The notes beneath the pieces were generated by a model, which was not told where the DNA came from, searched no databases, and worked only from the letters and a program-made list of their open reading frames with translations. The position numbers and the translations under genes were made by a program. A DNA stretch of 64,000 nt from CAZTHM01 sp041946825 (GTDB lineage Bacteria > Acidobacteriota > Terriglobia > UBA7540). The stretch's first letter is position 1; every line of letters begins with the position of its first letter. The stretch is from the NCBI GenBank assembly GCA_041946825.1, contig JBHGBD010000003.1:186001-250000 (forward strand), read 5' to 3'. Below are positions 7,601 through 15,800 of the stretch, piece by piece.

Positions 7601-7908
7601 ATCCGGTGTTCTGGGAAGCGGCGCGGGCATTGGCGCGGCGCATCGTAAAGGAGTCCGCCCCCGATTCCGCCGCGCGTGTGACGCGCGGTTTCCGGCTGGT
7701 GCTGGCGCGGCGCCCGACGCAGCCGGAAGTCGATCGGCTGGTGGCGTTTCACGACCAGCAACTCGCGCGGTTCAAGCGGGACGAAAAAGCCGCGCGCGAC
7801 GCGATCCAGGCGGGCGAGAATCCTCCTCCTGACGCCGCCGAACTCGCGGCATGGACGATGGTCGCGAACGTTTTGATTAACCTGGACGAGGCCGTCACCA
7901 AGGAATAA
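4699..7908 (+). CDS. PSD1 and DUF1549/DUF1553 domain protein with cytochrome c-like motif
   Basis: A 1,069-residue secreted or membrane-anchored protein. A hydrophobic helix (about 23-41) is followed by the PSD1 cytochrome-like domain with haem motif CAACH at 80-84, then DUF1549 (from the NPIDNFVLARLEKEGL region on, including LARYADTHGYEKD). A middle carbohydrate-binding-like section and a C-terminal DUF1553 (RVAVNRFWEQYFGRGIV, NTPLQALDTLNDPVF) follow. Such proteins are almost always paired with a DUF1501 protein, as here. They are thought to act in extracytoplasmic polymer breakdown, but their biochemistry is unproven. An in-frame TTG at 4663 would add 12 residues; the ATG at 4699 is preferred. 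Confidence 0.9.
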   Translation: MSGKADNLPPRPVGFRSQRANQAFVLGAGAILLSTFTLILASERAEKPPAAAPAAKSSKGLMGARVDFERDIAPIFKSACAACHGAEQPQAQLRLDSLAAALQGGASGKVIIPGSSAKSPIVRRLLGLDKPQMPYGSDPLPAKQIALIRAWIDQGAKGAESAIATAPPATQKHWAYVKPVRPDPPKVKNSAWVRNPIDNFVLARLEKEGLQPSPEADRETLIRRVSLDLIGLPPTLEEIDAFVTDKSPDAYEKVVDRLLASPHYGERWARPWLDLARYADTHGYEKDDRRTAWKFRDWVINALNQDMSFREFTIEQIAGDMLPHPTTDQLVATGFNRNTMLNQEGGVDHEEYHWYALVDRVNTTASVWLGTTLACAQCHNHKFDPFTQKDYYRMLAFFDNSEYRDLNLGQGEGWVEEPEIELPTPEQAAKSKELKAEIAKLQAVLDTSTPELECAQTKWERDLLASENDWSVLRPSHVTSKGGATLTVLDDQSVLAGGKNPQEDVYEIEGPTGAKGITGVRLEVLRDESLPRGGPGRDPEGNFFLSELEAVAAPADKPGAAEKVVFKEVAADESQGGYNVKNLIEKKYGIAGWAIEPSDEPAPPRRQAVLIPEKPFGFETGTLLTIRLKHEMFHAARNLGRFRLSVTSMADPKSSVQLAAKLRPALSTPAAQRTDKQKSELAAAYRAISPLLQPTRDRMAELKKSLDDLGIATAMILRERSSFERPSTYIHVRGSFLAKGEKVYAGVPVSLNPLPENQMPNRLGLAYWLVDENNPLTARVAVNRFWEQYFGRGIVETSEDFGTQGQRASHPELLDWLATEFMRQGWSMKAMHRLIVTSATYRQSSRAAPELVERDPYNRLLARGPRFRLEAEMVRDQALAVSGLLSPRIGGPSVFPYQPEGVWDRPYSDDKWVISEGEDRYRRTIYTFLRRTTPYPMMLNFDAPSREFCTVRRVRTNTPLQALDTLNDPVFWEAARALARRIVKESAPDSAARVTRGFRLVLARRPTQPEVDRLVAFHDQQLARFKRDEKAARDAIQAGENPPPDAAELAAWTMVANVLINLDEAVTKE

Positions 7909-7912
7909 TTGT

Positions 7913-9391
7913 ATGCGCGAAACGATCCGGGACCCCATGCAAGACCTGCTGCGCGCCGTAACGCGCCGGCACTTCTTCCGCCAGGCGGGATTTGGGATTG
8001 GCTCGGCGGCGCTGGCGGCGCTTTTGAACCGCGACCTGTTCGCGGCCAGCGCGGCCGACGCGGCGATCAACGCCGTCAATCCGCTCGCGCCGCGTCCGCC
8101 GCATTTCGCCGCGAAAGCCAAGAGCATCATTTATCTCTTCATGGCGGGCGCGCCGTCGCAGCTCGACCTGCTCGACTTCAAGCCCAGGCTCCAGCAACTT
8201 GACGGCCAGGCGATTCCCGAGGAATTCACCAAGGGCGAGCGCTTCGCCTTCATCCGCGGTACGCCGAAGCTCCTGGGCTCGCCCTACCAATTTCAGAAGT
8301 GGGGGCAATCGGGAAACGAAGTTTCGGAGTTGCTGCCGCATCTCGGCAAGATCGCCGACGAGATCGCCGTCGTGCGCTCGATGCAGACGACGCAGTTCAA
8401 CCACGCCCCGGCGCAGATCTTCATGAACTCCGGCCACCAGATCATCGGCCGGCCGAGCATGGGCTCGTGGCTGACCTACGGCCTTGGGAGCGAGGCTAGA
8501 GACCTGCCGGGATTCGTCGTCCTGATCTCGGGCGAGAACCAGCCGGACGGCGGGAAATCGTGCTGGGGGAGCGGCTTCCTGCCCACCGTTTACCAGGGCG
8601 TCGAGTTCCGCTCCAAGGGCGACCCGGTGCTCTTTCTCACCAACCCCGAAGGCGTCTCGCCGGAGGCGCGGCGGCAGTCGCTCGATGTCCTCAAGGATTT
8701 GAACGAACAGCACTTGAAGGCCACGGGCGACCCCGAAATCGTCACCCGCATCGCCGCCTACGAGATGGCCTACCGCATGCAGACCAGCGTCCCCGAACTC
8801 ACCGACATTTCCCAGGAGCCGGAGTCGGTCCACCGTCTCTACGGCACCGAGCCGGGGAAGAAATCGTTCGCGAACAACTGTCTGTTAGCTAGGCGTCTGG
8901 TCGAGCGCGGAGTGCGCTTCGTGCAGCTCTACCACCGCGGCTGGGACAACCACGGCACCTCCAGCCACGACGACATCGTCACCCGCCTGCGCAGCCTCTG
9001 CCGCGAGACCGACCAGGGCGCGGCGGCGCTGGTGACGGATTTGAAGCAGCGTGGCTTGCTCGACTCGACCCTGGTCGTCTGGGGCGGGGAGTTCGGCCGC
9101 ACCCCCATGAACGAGGAGCGCAATCGCTCGAAGTTCCTGGGGCGCGACCACCACCCGCGCGCCTTCTCGATGTGGCTGGCGGGAGGCGGCATCAAGCCAG
9201 GTATTACCGTGGGTCAAACGGATGAACTTGGATATAACGTAGCCGAAGACCCCGTCGAAGTTCACGACCTCCACGCCACCATCCTCTATCTGATGGGCCT
9301 CGACCACACCAAGCTCACCTACAAATTCCAGGGGCGCGAGTTCCGCCTTACCGACGTCTTCGGCAACGTCGTCAAGAAACTGCTCGCGTAG
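7913..9391 (+). CDS. DUF1501 domain protein (sulfatase-like, Tat-exported)
   Basis: A 492-residue protein that follows the PSD1 gene after 4 bases. A twin-arginine signal (RRHFFRQAGFGIG, about residues 19-31) is followed by hydrophobic and small residues. The body has the DUF1501 layout of the alkaline phosphatase/sulfatase superfamily: IYLFMAGAPSQLDLLDFKP, NQPDGGKSCWGSGFLPT, YHRGWDNHG, VVWGGEFGRTPM and GRDHHPRAFSMWLAGGGI. The His and Asp residues in the last motifs likely form a metal centre. The reaction is unknown; the pairing with PSD1/DUF1549 points to a shared periplasmic function. Confidence 0.92.
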   Translation: MRETIRDPMQDLLRAVTRRHFFRQAGFGIGSAALAALLNRDLFAASAADAAINAVNPLAPRPPHFAAKAKSIIYLFMAGAPSQLDLLDFKPRLQQLDGQAIPEEFTKGERFAFIRGTPKLLGSPYQFQKWGQSGNEVSELLPHLGKIADEIAVVRSMQTTQFNHAPAQIFMNSGHQIIGRPSMGSWLTYGLGSEARDLPGFVVLISGENQPDGGKSCWGSGFLPTVYQGVEFRSKGDPVLFLTNPEGVSPEARRQSLDVLKDLNEQHLKATGDPEIVTRIAAYEMAYRMQTSVPELTDISQEPESVHRLYGTEPGKKSFANNCLLARRLVERGVRFVQLYHRGWDNHGTSSHDDIVTRLRSLCRETDQGAAALVTDLKQRGLLDSTLVVWGGEFGRTPMNEERNRSKFLGRDHHPRAFSMWLAGGGIKPGITVGQTDELGYNVAEDPVEVHDLHATILYLMGLDHTKLTYKFQGREFRLTDVFGNVVKKLLA

Positions 9392-9393
9392 TA

Positions 9394-9421
9394 GAGACGG
9401 CCCGATGGGCCGTCTCCTTTT
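9394..9421 (+). terminator. Rho-independent terminator after the PSD1-DUF1501 pair
   Basis: A perfect 10-base stem (gagacggccc/gggccgtctc) with a gat loop, followed by ctttt, 2 bases after the DUF1501 stop codon. A diverged copy of the hairpin follows about 50 bases on. Confidence 0.8.
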
Positions 9422-9592
9422 GCCTGAGACGTTCCGGTATTAAAGACGGCCCGGTGGGCCATCTCCTGCCTCAGACGCCCCGCCGGGGCGTCGCTAGGTC
9501 CCGCGCCCGGCCCGGCGTTCCTGTAGCGACGATTTCATATCGCCATGACGTAGCGCCGCCCTTTCGTCTAGATCCCACCGCTCCGCAAATCT

Positions 9593-9625
9593 CCGGCCAC
9601 GGCCTCCCCGCTGTGGCCGGTTTTT
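9593..9625 (+). terminator. Terminator-like hairpin with T-run
   Basis: Arms ccggccac and gtggccgg are perfect, with a 12-base loop and five T residues directly after. No gene ends immediately before it, so it may be part of a repeat. Confidence 0.5.
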
Positions 9626-9976
9626 CTAGGTAGCGCGGCCCTGCGTCCTTCAGGTCCGCGGTTCTTCACCAGGTAGGACCGCAGACCTCAAACCCGGAGG
9701 TGTGCGCTACCTGCTTCGTTCTCCACGTCCCAGCCGAGCGCCTTAAGAAAGGATTGATGAATTCGAGGCGGGCTTGGGCTTCGGGAGTCATGATTCAGGA
9801 GTCCAAGAAAAGTGACGAGTGGCGTGTGGCAAGGGGAAAAATCAGAAGTCAGAAGCCAGAATTCAGAAGGGAGAATCCAAGAGTCAGAAGCGAGAAGTAA
9901 GGAGTACACAGCAGCGCCGCGGCCGCCGTGGCGGGAGAGCGCCCGCCGCGGCGGGCGGCGGGCGCGGTCGAGAGGG

Positions 9977-10237
9977 TTACTTCTGGTAGTACGCGGCGTT
10001 AGTTTCGGTAAAGCTCTTCCACTTCTCCGGCAGGTCATCGAGGGGGAAGATGGCCGAGACCGGGCAGACGGGCACGCACGCTCCGCAGTCGATGCACTCG
10101 ACGGGATCGATATAGAGCTGCGGCACGTCGGCGAAATTGGCCTCGTCCTTGCGCGGGTGGATGCAATCCACCGGGCAGACGTCCACGCACGCGGTATCTT
10201 TGGTGTTGATGCAGGGCTCGGCTATGACATAAGCCAT
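9977..10237 (-). CDS. 7Fe-type ferredoxin, second copy
   Basis: An 86-residue paralogue of the ferredoxin at 4198-4449. It shares MAYVI at the start, VCPVDCIHPRKDE and ECIDCGACVPVC, with a first cluster spacing of C9, C17, C21 and C25, two residues longer than in the other copy. The canonical C-x7-C-x3-CP spacing is that of [3Fe-4S][4Fe-4S] ferredoxins. It should be a soluble electron carrier. It is transcribed away from the CRP-like regulator at 10416, which shares its upstream region and might control it; that link is inference. Confidence 0.92.
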   Translation of the reverse strand: MAYVIAEPCINTKDTACVDVCPVDCIHPRKDEANFADVPQLYIDPVECIDCGACVPVCPVSAIFPLDDLPEKWKSFTETNAAYYQK

Positions 10238-10415
10238 GAAGTTGCCTCCTCAAATCTGATCGCGAACGTCTTTCACTTTAGCCTCGCCGCGACCTGCGCG
10301 CGACGACTTAAGTCGTCCTTCTGCGCAGCGGATGGGCGGCTTCTTTCCGCCGCCTGGCCGGGGGGGGACCCCGCTCGACGCTTGCCCCTTGTCGTCCCGG
10401 GGCGGTGAGCATAGG

Positions 10416-11138
10416 ATGGATGACAGCATGGCGGCTCTCGATCCAATCGAAACGCTGCGCCGCGTACCCTTCTTCGCTGTGCTGCCCACGGACGAACTCA
10501 AGGCTCTGGCGAGCCATTGTGTGGTGCGCCGCCTGGCTCGCGACGAGATGTTGTTTGGCGAAGGCGATACCTGCGAAGGCATGTACGTCGTCCAGCAGGG
10601 CGCGCTCAAGCTTTTCAAGATGGCCGACACCGGGCGTGAGCAGGTCCTGGTCATCGAACGCGCCGGGTCGACGGTGGGCGAGTTGGCTCTCTTTGACGGC
10701 GGCACCCTGCCCGCCTCCGCCGCGGCGATCGAGGACTCGACGCTCCTCTACCTCCCCCGGCGCGAGTTTCTCGACCTCTGCCAGCACAACTCGAAGGTGG
10801 CCTTCGCGGTGATTCGCACGCTGGCCTGGCGGTTTCGCTACATGACCAGCCTGGTGGAGGAACTTTCGCTGAAGGAAGTCAGCCATCGTCTGGCGCGTTT
10901 CCTGCGCGACCGCGCGCTGATGTCGGGCGTGCGCACCAGGCGCGGCGTGGAATTCCCGCTGGAGGAAACCAACCAGGAAATCGGCGCCGAAATCGGCACG
11001 GTGCGCGATCTGGTCTCGCGCAACCTGCGACAGTTCGTGGATCGAGGGATCATCAAGATGGAGCGCCGCAAGGTCATCGTGCTGGACATGGCCGAGCTGG
11101 AGGCGCAGATCGCCGGCACCAAGCGCGCCTCGCGATAG
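10416..11138 (+). CDS. CRP/FNR family transcriptional regulator
   Basis: A 240-residue regulator. The N-terminal cyclic-nucleotide-binding fold covers about 10-125 (FFAVLPTDELKAL, LFGEGDTCEGMYVVQQG, GSTVGELALFDGG). A long dimer helix is followed by a winged helix with ETNQEIGAEIGTVRDLVSRNLRQF as recognition region. There is no N-terminal Cys cluster, so it is not an FNR-type iron-sulfur sensor. The GELALFDG phosphate-binding cassette lacks the Arg of the E. coli CRP GELGLF-EE-R pattern, so cAMP binding is not assured. The ATG at 10416 is chosen because the frame before it is low-complexity. It is divergent from the ferredoxin gene. A class III cyclase gene lies at 52370. Confidence 0.88.
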   Translation: MDDSMAALDPIETLRRVPFFAVLPTDELKALASHCVVRRLARDEMLFGEGDTCEGMYVVQQGALKLFKMADTGREQVLVIERAGSTVGELALFDGGTLPASAAAIEDSTLLYLPRREFLDLCQHNSKVAFAVIRTLAWRFRYMTSLVEELSLKEVSHRLARFLRDRALMSGVRTRRGVEFPLEETNQEIGAEIGTVRDLVSRNLRQFVDRGIIKMERRKVIVLDMAELEAQIAGTKRASR

Positions 11139-11192
11139 GTCGGAGAGAGGCGGGCCGCGCGAACTTCTCCGGCAGCGCCGCGTGCGCCGGAA

Positions 11193-11217
11193 GCCCGAGG
11201 GAACGGGTCCCTCGGGC
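11193..11217. terminator. Hairpin between convergent genes
   Basis: A perfect 10-base stem (gcccgaggga/tccctcgggc) with a 5-base loop lies between the convergent CRP-like and DksA/TraR genes. No T-run follows on either strand, so it is only a candidate terminator. Confidence 0.45.
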
Positions 11218-11252
11218 GCCGTCCGTTCTCAGGATGTCCAGGGGTGACGCCC

Positions 11253-11603
11253 TTAGTTCTTGGAACGCAATTCCTGGCAGGTGAGGCAGTACCTCGCCCA
11301 CGGGATGGCCTTGAGTCGGTTGGCGGAGATTTCTTCGCCACAACCTTCGCAGACGCCGTAGGTTCCGCTGGCGACGCGCTTCAGCGCGCCCTCGATCTCG
11401 CGGAGCTCGCGCGAGCGGAGTTCCGCGGTCGCCGCCGTCAAATCCTGTTGGGCCGTCTTGACGGCGAATTCCACCTCGTCGGGAGTGCGCAGGCTGGCGG
11501 CCAGCGCCTCCGGCTCAGTGCGAGCTGTGCCCAGCAACTCCTGGCGCTTCTTCAGCAAGAGGTTGCGATAGGGAGACTTTCGTGTTTTTACCAATGTTGC
11601 CAT
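11253..11603 (-). CDS. TraR/DksA family zinc-finger protein
   Basis: A 116-residue protein with a helical, coiled-coil-like N-terminal region (about 12-80) and a C4 zinc finger formed by C85, C88, C106 and C109 (CEGCGEEI and CLTCQ). This matches the DksA/TraR family, which binds in the RNA polymerase secondary channel and modulates promoter choice with ppGpp. The tip residues of true DksA (DxxDxA) are not evident in the coiled coil, so a DksA-like rather than DksA function is likely. The start is the ATG at 11603; upstream sequence in frame lacks protein character. Confidence 0.85.
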   Translation of the reverse strand: MATLVKTRKSPYRNLLLKKRQELLGTARTEPEALAASLRTPDEVEFAVKTAQQDLTAATAELRSRELREIEGALKRVASGTYGVCEGCGEEISANRLKAIPWARYCLTCQELRSKN

Positions 11604-11806
11604 GCTACACCCTTGTTTGGTTTTGGGAGCCCCGCTACAATGTTTCCCGCATCTTCCGATGAAAGAAAGGGAGCGAAGGTTGCACGATTCTGCCAGATTT
11701 CCGGTTTTTTGTATAGTTTTTCTTTCGCCACCCGCGAGGTTTTCGAGATTGTCAACTTGCACCTTTGTTTGCAATAACATACACCGAATTCCGGAGGGCC
11801 GATAGC

Positions 11807-12544
11807 GTGTCCAGCCGGGAGGATTTTCTGGCTCGAATTGCCCGCGCCTTGGGCCGCCAGCCGGGACAATCCGTCAATAACCCGCTCCAGGGAATCCAAG
11901 TTCCTGAAATGGGGCCGGTTATGCCCCCCATTCCTCCCGGCGGCCTGATCGCGAAATTCGAGGAAGAGCTTGAAAAAGTCAACGGCCACGCCCATCGAGT
12001 CGCTTCGCCGGCCGCGTTGGCGGAGACCCTCCAGGCCATCCTGAAGTCCTACCAAACCAGGAAGATCGTCCTCTCCCGTAACCCGTTTCTGGCCCAGTTG
12101 GGAATCCCCCAAAAGTTGCAGGAACTTGGAATCACTTCGACGGCCTGGCCGGCGGGCGGGGACGTGCCGCCCGATCCGCCATCGGGCCAGGGGTTTCGCG
12201 AAGAAGCATTTTCCGCCGAAGTCGGCATCACCGGCGCCGACTGGGTCCTCGCGGAGTCGGGGACGCTGGTTCTCACCAGTCTCACGGAGGGGGCGCAAAT
12301 CGCTTCGCTGGCGCCGCCTGTGCATGTAGCGCTCTATCGCTCGAGCCAGGTGGTGGCCAGCCTCGAAGAAGTTCTGGAGCGTTTGCCCATCGCGCGCGAG
12401 CCGGGCGCGGCGTCGCCGGGGCGCTCAATCGTTTTCGTTACCGGGGTCAGCCGCACCGCCGACATCGAGCAGATCCTCATCCGCGGCGTCCACGGCCCGC
12501 GCGAGCTCCACGCCATCCTCGTCGAAGATTCCTGCGTGGCCTAG
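11807..12544 (+). CDS. LUD-domain protein, lactate utilization protein C (LutC/YkgG) family
   Basis: A 245-residue LUD-domain protein. Characteristic stretches are SREDFLARIARALG at the N-terminus, VGITGADWVLAESGTLVL, then a C-terminal SIVFVTGVSRTADIEQILIRGVHGP. LutC works with LutA and LutB in L-lactate oxidation, but neither is in this window, so the role stays open. The start is a GTG at 11807 with GGAGG 9 bases upstream, better supported than a TTG 42 bases earlier. It is divergent from the DksA/TraR gene. Confidence 0.88.
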   Translation: MSSREDFLARIARALGRQPGQSVNNPLQGIQVPEMGPVMPPIPPGGLIAKFEEELEKVNGHAHRVASPAALAETLQAILKSYQTRKIVLSRNPFLAQLGIPQKLQELGITSTAWPAGGDVPPDPPSGQGFREEAFSAEVGITGADWVLAESGTLVLTSLTEGAQIASLAPPVHVALYRSSQVVASLEEVLERLPIAREPGAASPGRSIVFVTGVSRTADIEQILIRGVHGPRELHAILVEDSCVA

Positions 12545-12822
12545 TTACCGGCTGGGAATGGAACATCAACGAGGGCACCGCCTGGGCTGGCAGGTGCAGA
12601 CTCCGTTTTGAAGTCTGCGGTCTCGCGCAGCCAGTGGTGGTTGAAACAAAGAAACTCATCCAACACAACATTAGACCCGAAGCTTGTCCCTTCGGGATAT
12701 CGCCCCGACAGGTCGGGGGGCCAGCCCGCCCTCGCCCGAAGAATCGTAGGGGCACCCCTTGTGCGTGCCCCGCTCCGGGCGGGACCGGCACGAGGCTTGC
12801 CCCATCGGGGCCGGGCGCGCCA
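12545..12822. other. Gene-free GC-rich spacer with inverted repeats
   Basis: It lies between two convergent genes. Small hairpins occur at 12676-12696 (cccgaag/cttcggg) and 12703-12718 (ccccga/tcgggg). The rest is GC-rich and repeat-like; no gene is supported. Confidence 0.55.
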
Positions 12823-15800
12823 TTACTTCAACTGCGCGAAGCGCTTCTCGATCTCGTCGGGGGATTCTTTGCCGAGGTAGTAACCGACGCGGTAGGTATA
12901 GGTTCTGTTCTTCTCCGCGAACGCCGGGTAGATGCTCCGCACAAGGGCCGAGTGACCCTCGATGGCGAGCTGGCTTCGTTCGGCGGGGGTCAACATCATC
13001 AGTGCAAAGGTTTCGCCGGTCTGCTTATGGATGGTCCCGAAGTACCCGGCGCGCATTCCCAGGTCGATTTTGCGCTGGGGAACGAAATCCTCTTGCGGGT
13101 GGCCGGGCGCGAACCACTGGCGGTAATTCGCCTGGTCAAAGCTGCGGAAGGAGACAGAGTTCTCGAGAACATATGCCTGGGGCTTCTCGATGCCGCGCGG
13201 GGTGACGTTGGTCGTCATCATGACAATATTCTGGTCGCCCCGCAGAACCAGCGTGCGCGCCAGGCTCACGCCCTTGGGATAGATGTCGGGGGCGTCGTAT
13301 TCCATGCGAACTTCGGCCTGCTCGCCCGATGCGCTGGCAATGTGCGCCGAGTAAGGGCGATTGTAGAGCCCCAGCCAGTTGACGCGCGTCCAGTCGGCGA
13401 CGTCCTTCATGTCATCGGGCTCGAAGCGCGTGGTGAAGGAATCGCGCATGCCGCCGACGGAATTGAAGGCGTTCTGGTTCGACCCCTTGAGCACGAAGGC
13501 GAAGGCGCGCCCGCCGGCGCCCGGCGTGATGTAGCAGCGCACGGCGCGATTCTCCAGGATGACGTCGTCAAAGCCGTCGCGGTCGTAGTCGAACGAATAG
13601 GCGATGGCTTCATTCTCGCGGACGGCGGCCAGCGCCACGCCTTCGCGGACTTCGTAGGGCCCGGAGTGCAGGCGAATCCCAAAGCGATAGAGCCCCGAGC
13701 CTTTGGACGGCGCGGCGCGCAGCTCGACGTTCGCTTCGCCCTGCGCGGGAAGAACCAGTTGGGCGGAGGCCGGAGTCACGGTCATTTCGGCGGCCTCCAC
13801 GGTGAGCGTGACGACCTGCTCGTGAGCGAGCCAGTTTTTGACTTGCAATTGAAATTTCGCCTCGCCCGGCAGATTCAGAGTGGCGAGCGTCGGGTGCACG
13901 ATCGGAATGTTCTGGTCTTCGCGGAGAGGAAAAGACTCAACCGGGGTCAACGAATACTCGAAGGGATGGTGGAGCGTTACTTCCGAGGTCCAGCCCCAGG
14001 TGGTTGGGGAGCGGCGCTCGCGGAACGTGGCGCGCAATTCCACGCGCTCGTTCTCGGCGACCTCGCGCGGGGCTTCGATGGGAAAGCTGAACTCACGCGA
14101 GGCACGCGGGGGAATGTGAACGGAGAGGGGCGGGTTCTCGGATTTGTAAATCGCCCCCGCCACCAGATCGAGTTGGCCTTCCAACGGCGTCAGGCGGGGG
14201 TTTTCGAGGCGCATTCGAAGGGCGAGGGTTTCCCCGGCAATCCACGGGCCGCGCGCGTTGATGGTGATGCGAGGCCCCTCGGTGGGATAGGCAAGCTCGA
14301 CGGTCCGCATAAAATGGGGCGCGTCCCCCTGGGGGATTCTGACGACGTAAAGGCCGCGCTGCGAGTCCTCCTGAACCGTGGCGTCGGCCCCGTCAATCGT
14401 TGCGCCGCGAGGCCGCTGGGAAAGCCTCAGCGCGACTTCGCCGTCACTTGGCGCGGTGAATTCCAGCTTCAGCGCCGCGCCGTCGTAAGCCACTCGCGAC
14501 AATTCCGAGGTGGCATAGACGACTTCGTCATCTGGCGCGAGTCCGGGAGCCAGTTCCCAGTAAGGATTGCTGAGCGGAACGCGCACGGGCAGCATGAGCG
14601 ACTCGCGCGGAGGCAGCGTCAGGCGAGGCAGGCGGAGGGCTGACTCCGACGGGCCAGCCGCCCGCGGATCCGTCAACACGATTTCCGCCGCGCGTGATTC
14701 GTCGGGGCTGAAGTTGGTGACGCCGACGAAGGCATATGGATTCTTGTCGCGCTCCTCGCGCGGGTCGGAAACGAGTTCGGTCACGTAAAGGCCGACATCG
14801 CGGGCCTTGGAGGTCTCCATCTCGGCGCTGATGGCGCGGCGCAGGCCGGCTTCCTTCATCAGCGCCGCAAGCGCCGCGCGCCCGGCTTTTTGATTCTCCT
14901 CGGAATAATCGCGGCCGGCCGGCGAGTCTCCCCCTCCAAACGAGGGCGAGGTTGCCGGAGCGGCGGACCAGCGCGAAAAATCCGCACCGAAAAATAACAC
15001 CTGCCCTTGGCCGTAACTGAATCGCGCGCCGACAATCCCGCCGCGCGCGTCGGTGGCAAAGGGCTTTACTTCTACATGGCGCTTCTTGGGCAAGGCCAGA
15101 GTCGATCGCGCTCCTAACGCCCGCCCCGCAGTCCCGTCGGAAAACTTGAGGGCCGAGTCGGCGGGCTGCACACGCGATTCGCCGAGCGGAGCCAGCATCT
15201 CTTCGAAGACTTTTCCTTTGGGGAGGGAAGGGAAGACCACGAGCGTCCCGCCGGCTTCGACGTAATCGGCGATCAGGCGCTGCGCCTTTTCGGAGTATTT
15301 TTCGAGGTGAGGGAAGCGCTTCAGCTCTTCCTTCGTGCTCGCCATGTTGGGCAGGAGCAGAACTCGGTACTTCTTCAGATTTTCTGCGGGAATGTGATCG
15401 GCATCGATAAGCTCAAAGTTGAAATGGTCGTACGCGCCCGACCAGAGGACGCGGCTCGACACCGCGGCGATGTAACGCGCCTCTTCGGGTGTCATCTCAG
15501 CCTGGGGGAAGGTCCCGATGGGATACACGAGGCCGGCATCGGCGACCAGATGCGACGACGCGAGAAGGGGTCCCATTCCGGCGATCAGCCGGCCGTTCCG
15601 CCGCACGGGCACGGCGCGCCCGGTTTCCTGCCCCGCGTAATTGACCGCGGATTCCCAGGTATAGAAGTGGTTTCCCCACTGGGCCTCGTAGCCCGCCGGG
15701 TAAAGTGTGTCGTGAAGCGGATAATAATTCAGCCCCTTCATGCCGTTCTGAAACATCACGCGCGTGGCCATCAAGGTGTTCGAGGGGTCGGTAGCCATGG

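Larger units (their letters stand above)
9392..9976. other. Gene-free stretch with stacked hairpins and short repeats
   Basis: No gene is supported. It contains the terminator at 9394-9421, a degenerate second copy at 9444-9466, a perfect hairpin at 9474-9492 (gacgcccc/ggggcgtc), a terminator-like hairpin at 9593-9625, and purine-rich repeats of the gtcagaagccagaattc type around 9805-9900. Confidence 0.7.

Noticed and set aside
6847..8130. A 427-codon minus-strand frame
   Set aside because: Antisense to the PSD1/DUF1553 and DUF1501 genes and spans their junction; no protein family features.
9805..9900. Direct repeats resembling a CRISPR array
   Set aside because: The units are short, degenerate and lack unique spacers of constant length.
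11701..11760. A TTGACA box upstream of the DksA/TraR gene
   Set aside because: No acceptable -10 lies 16-18 bases away, so a promoter call is not supported.
12634..14643. A 669-codon plus-strand frame
   Set aside because: Antisense to the GH35-like gene; it reads as Gly/Arg/Val-rich text without domains.
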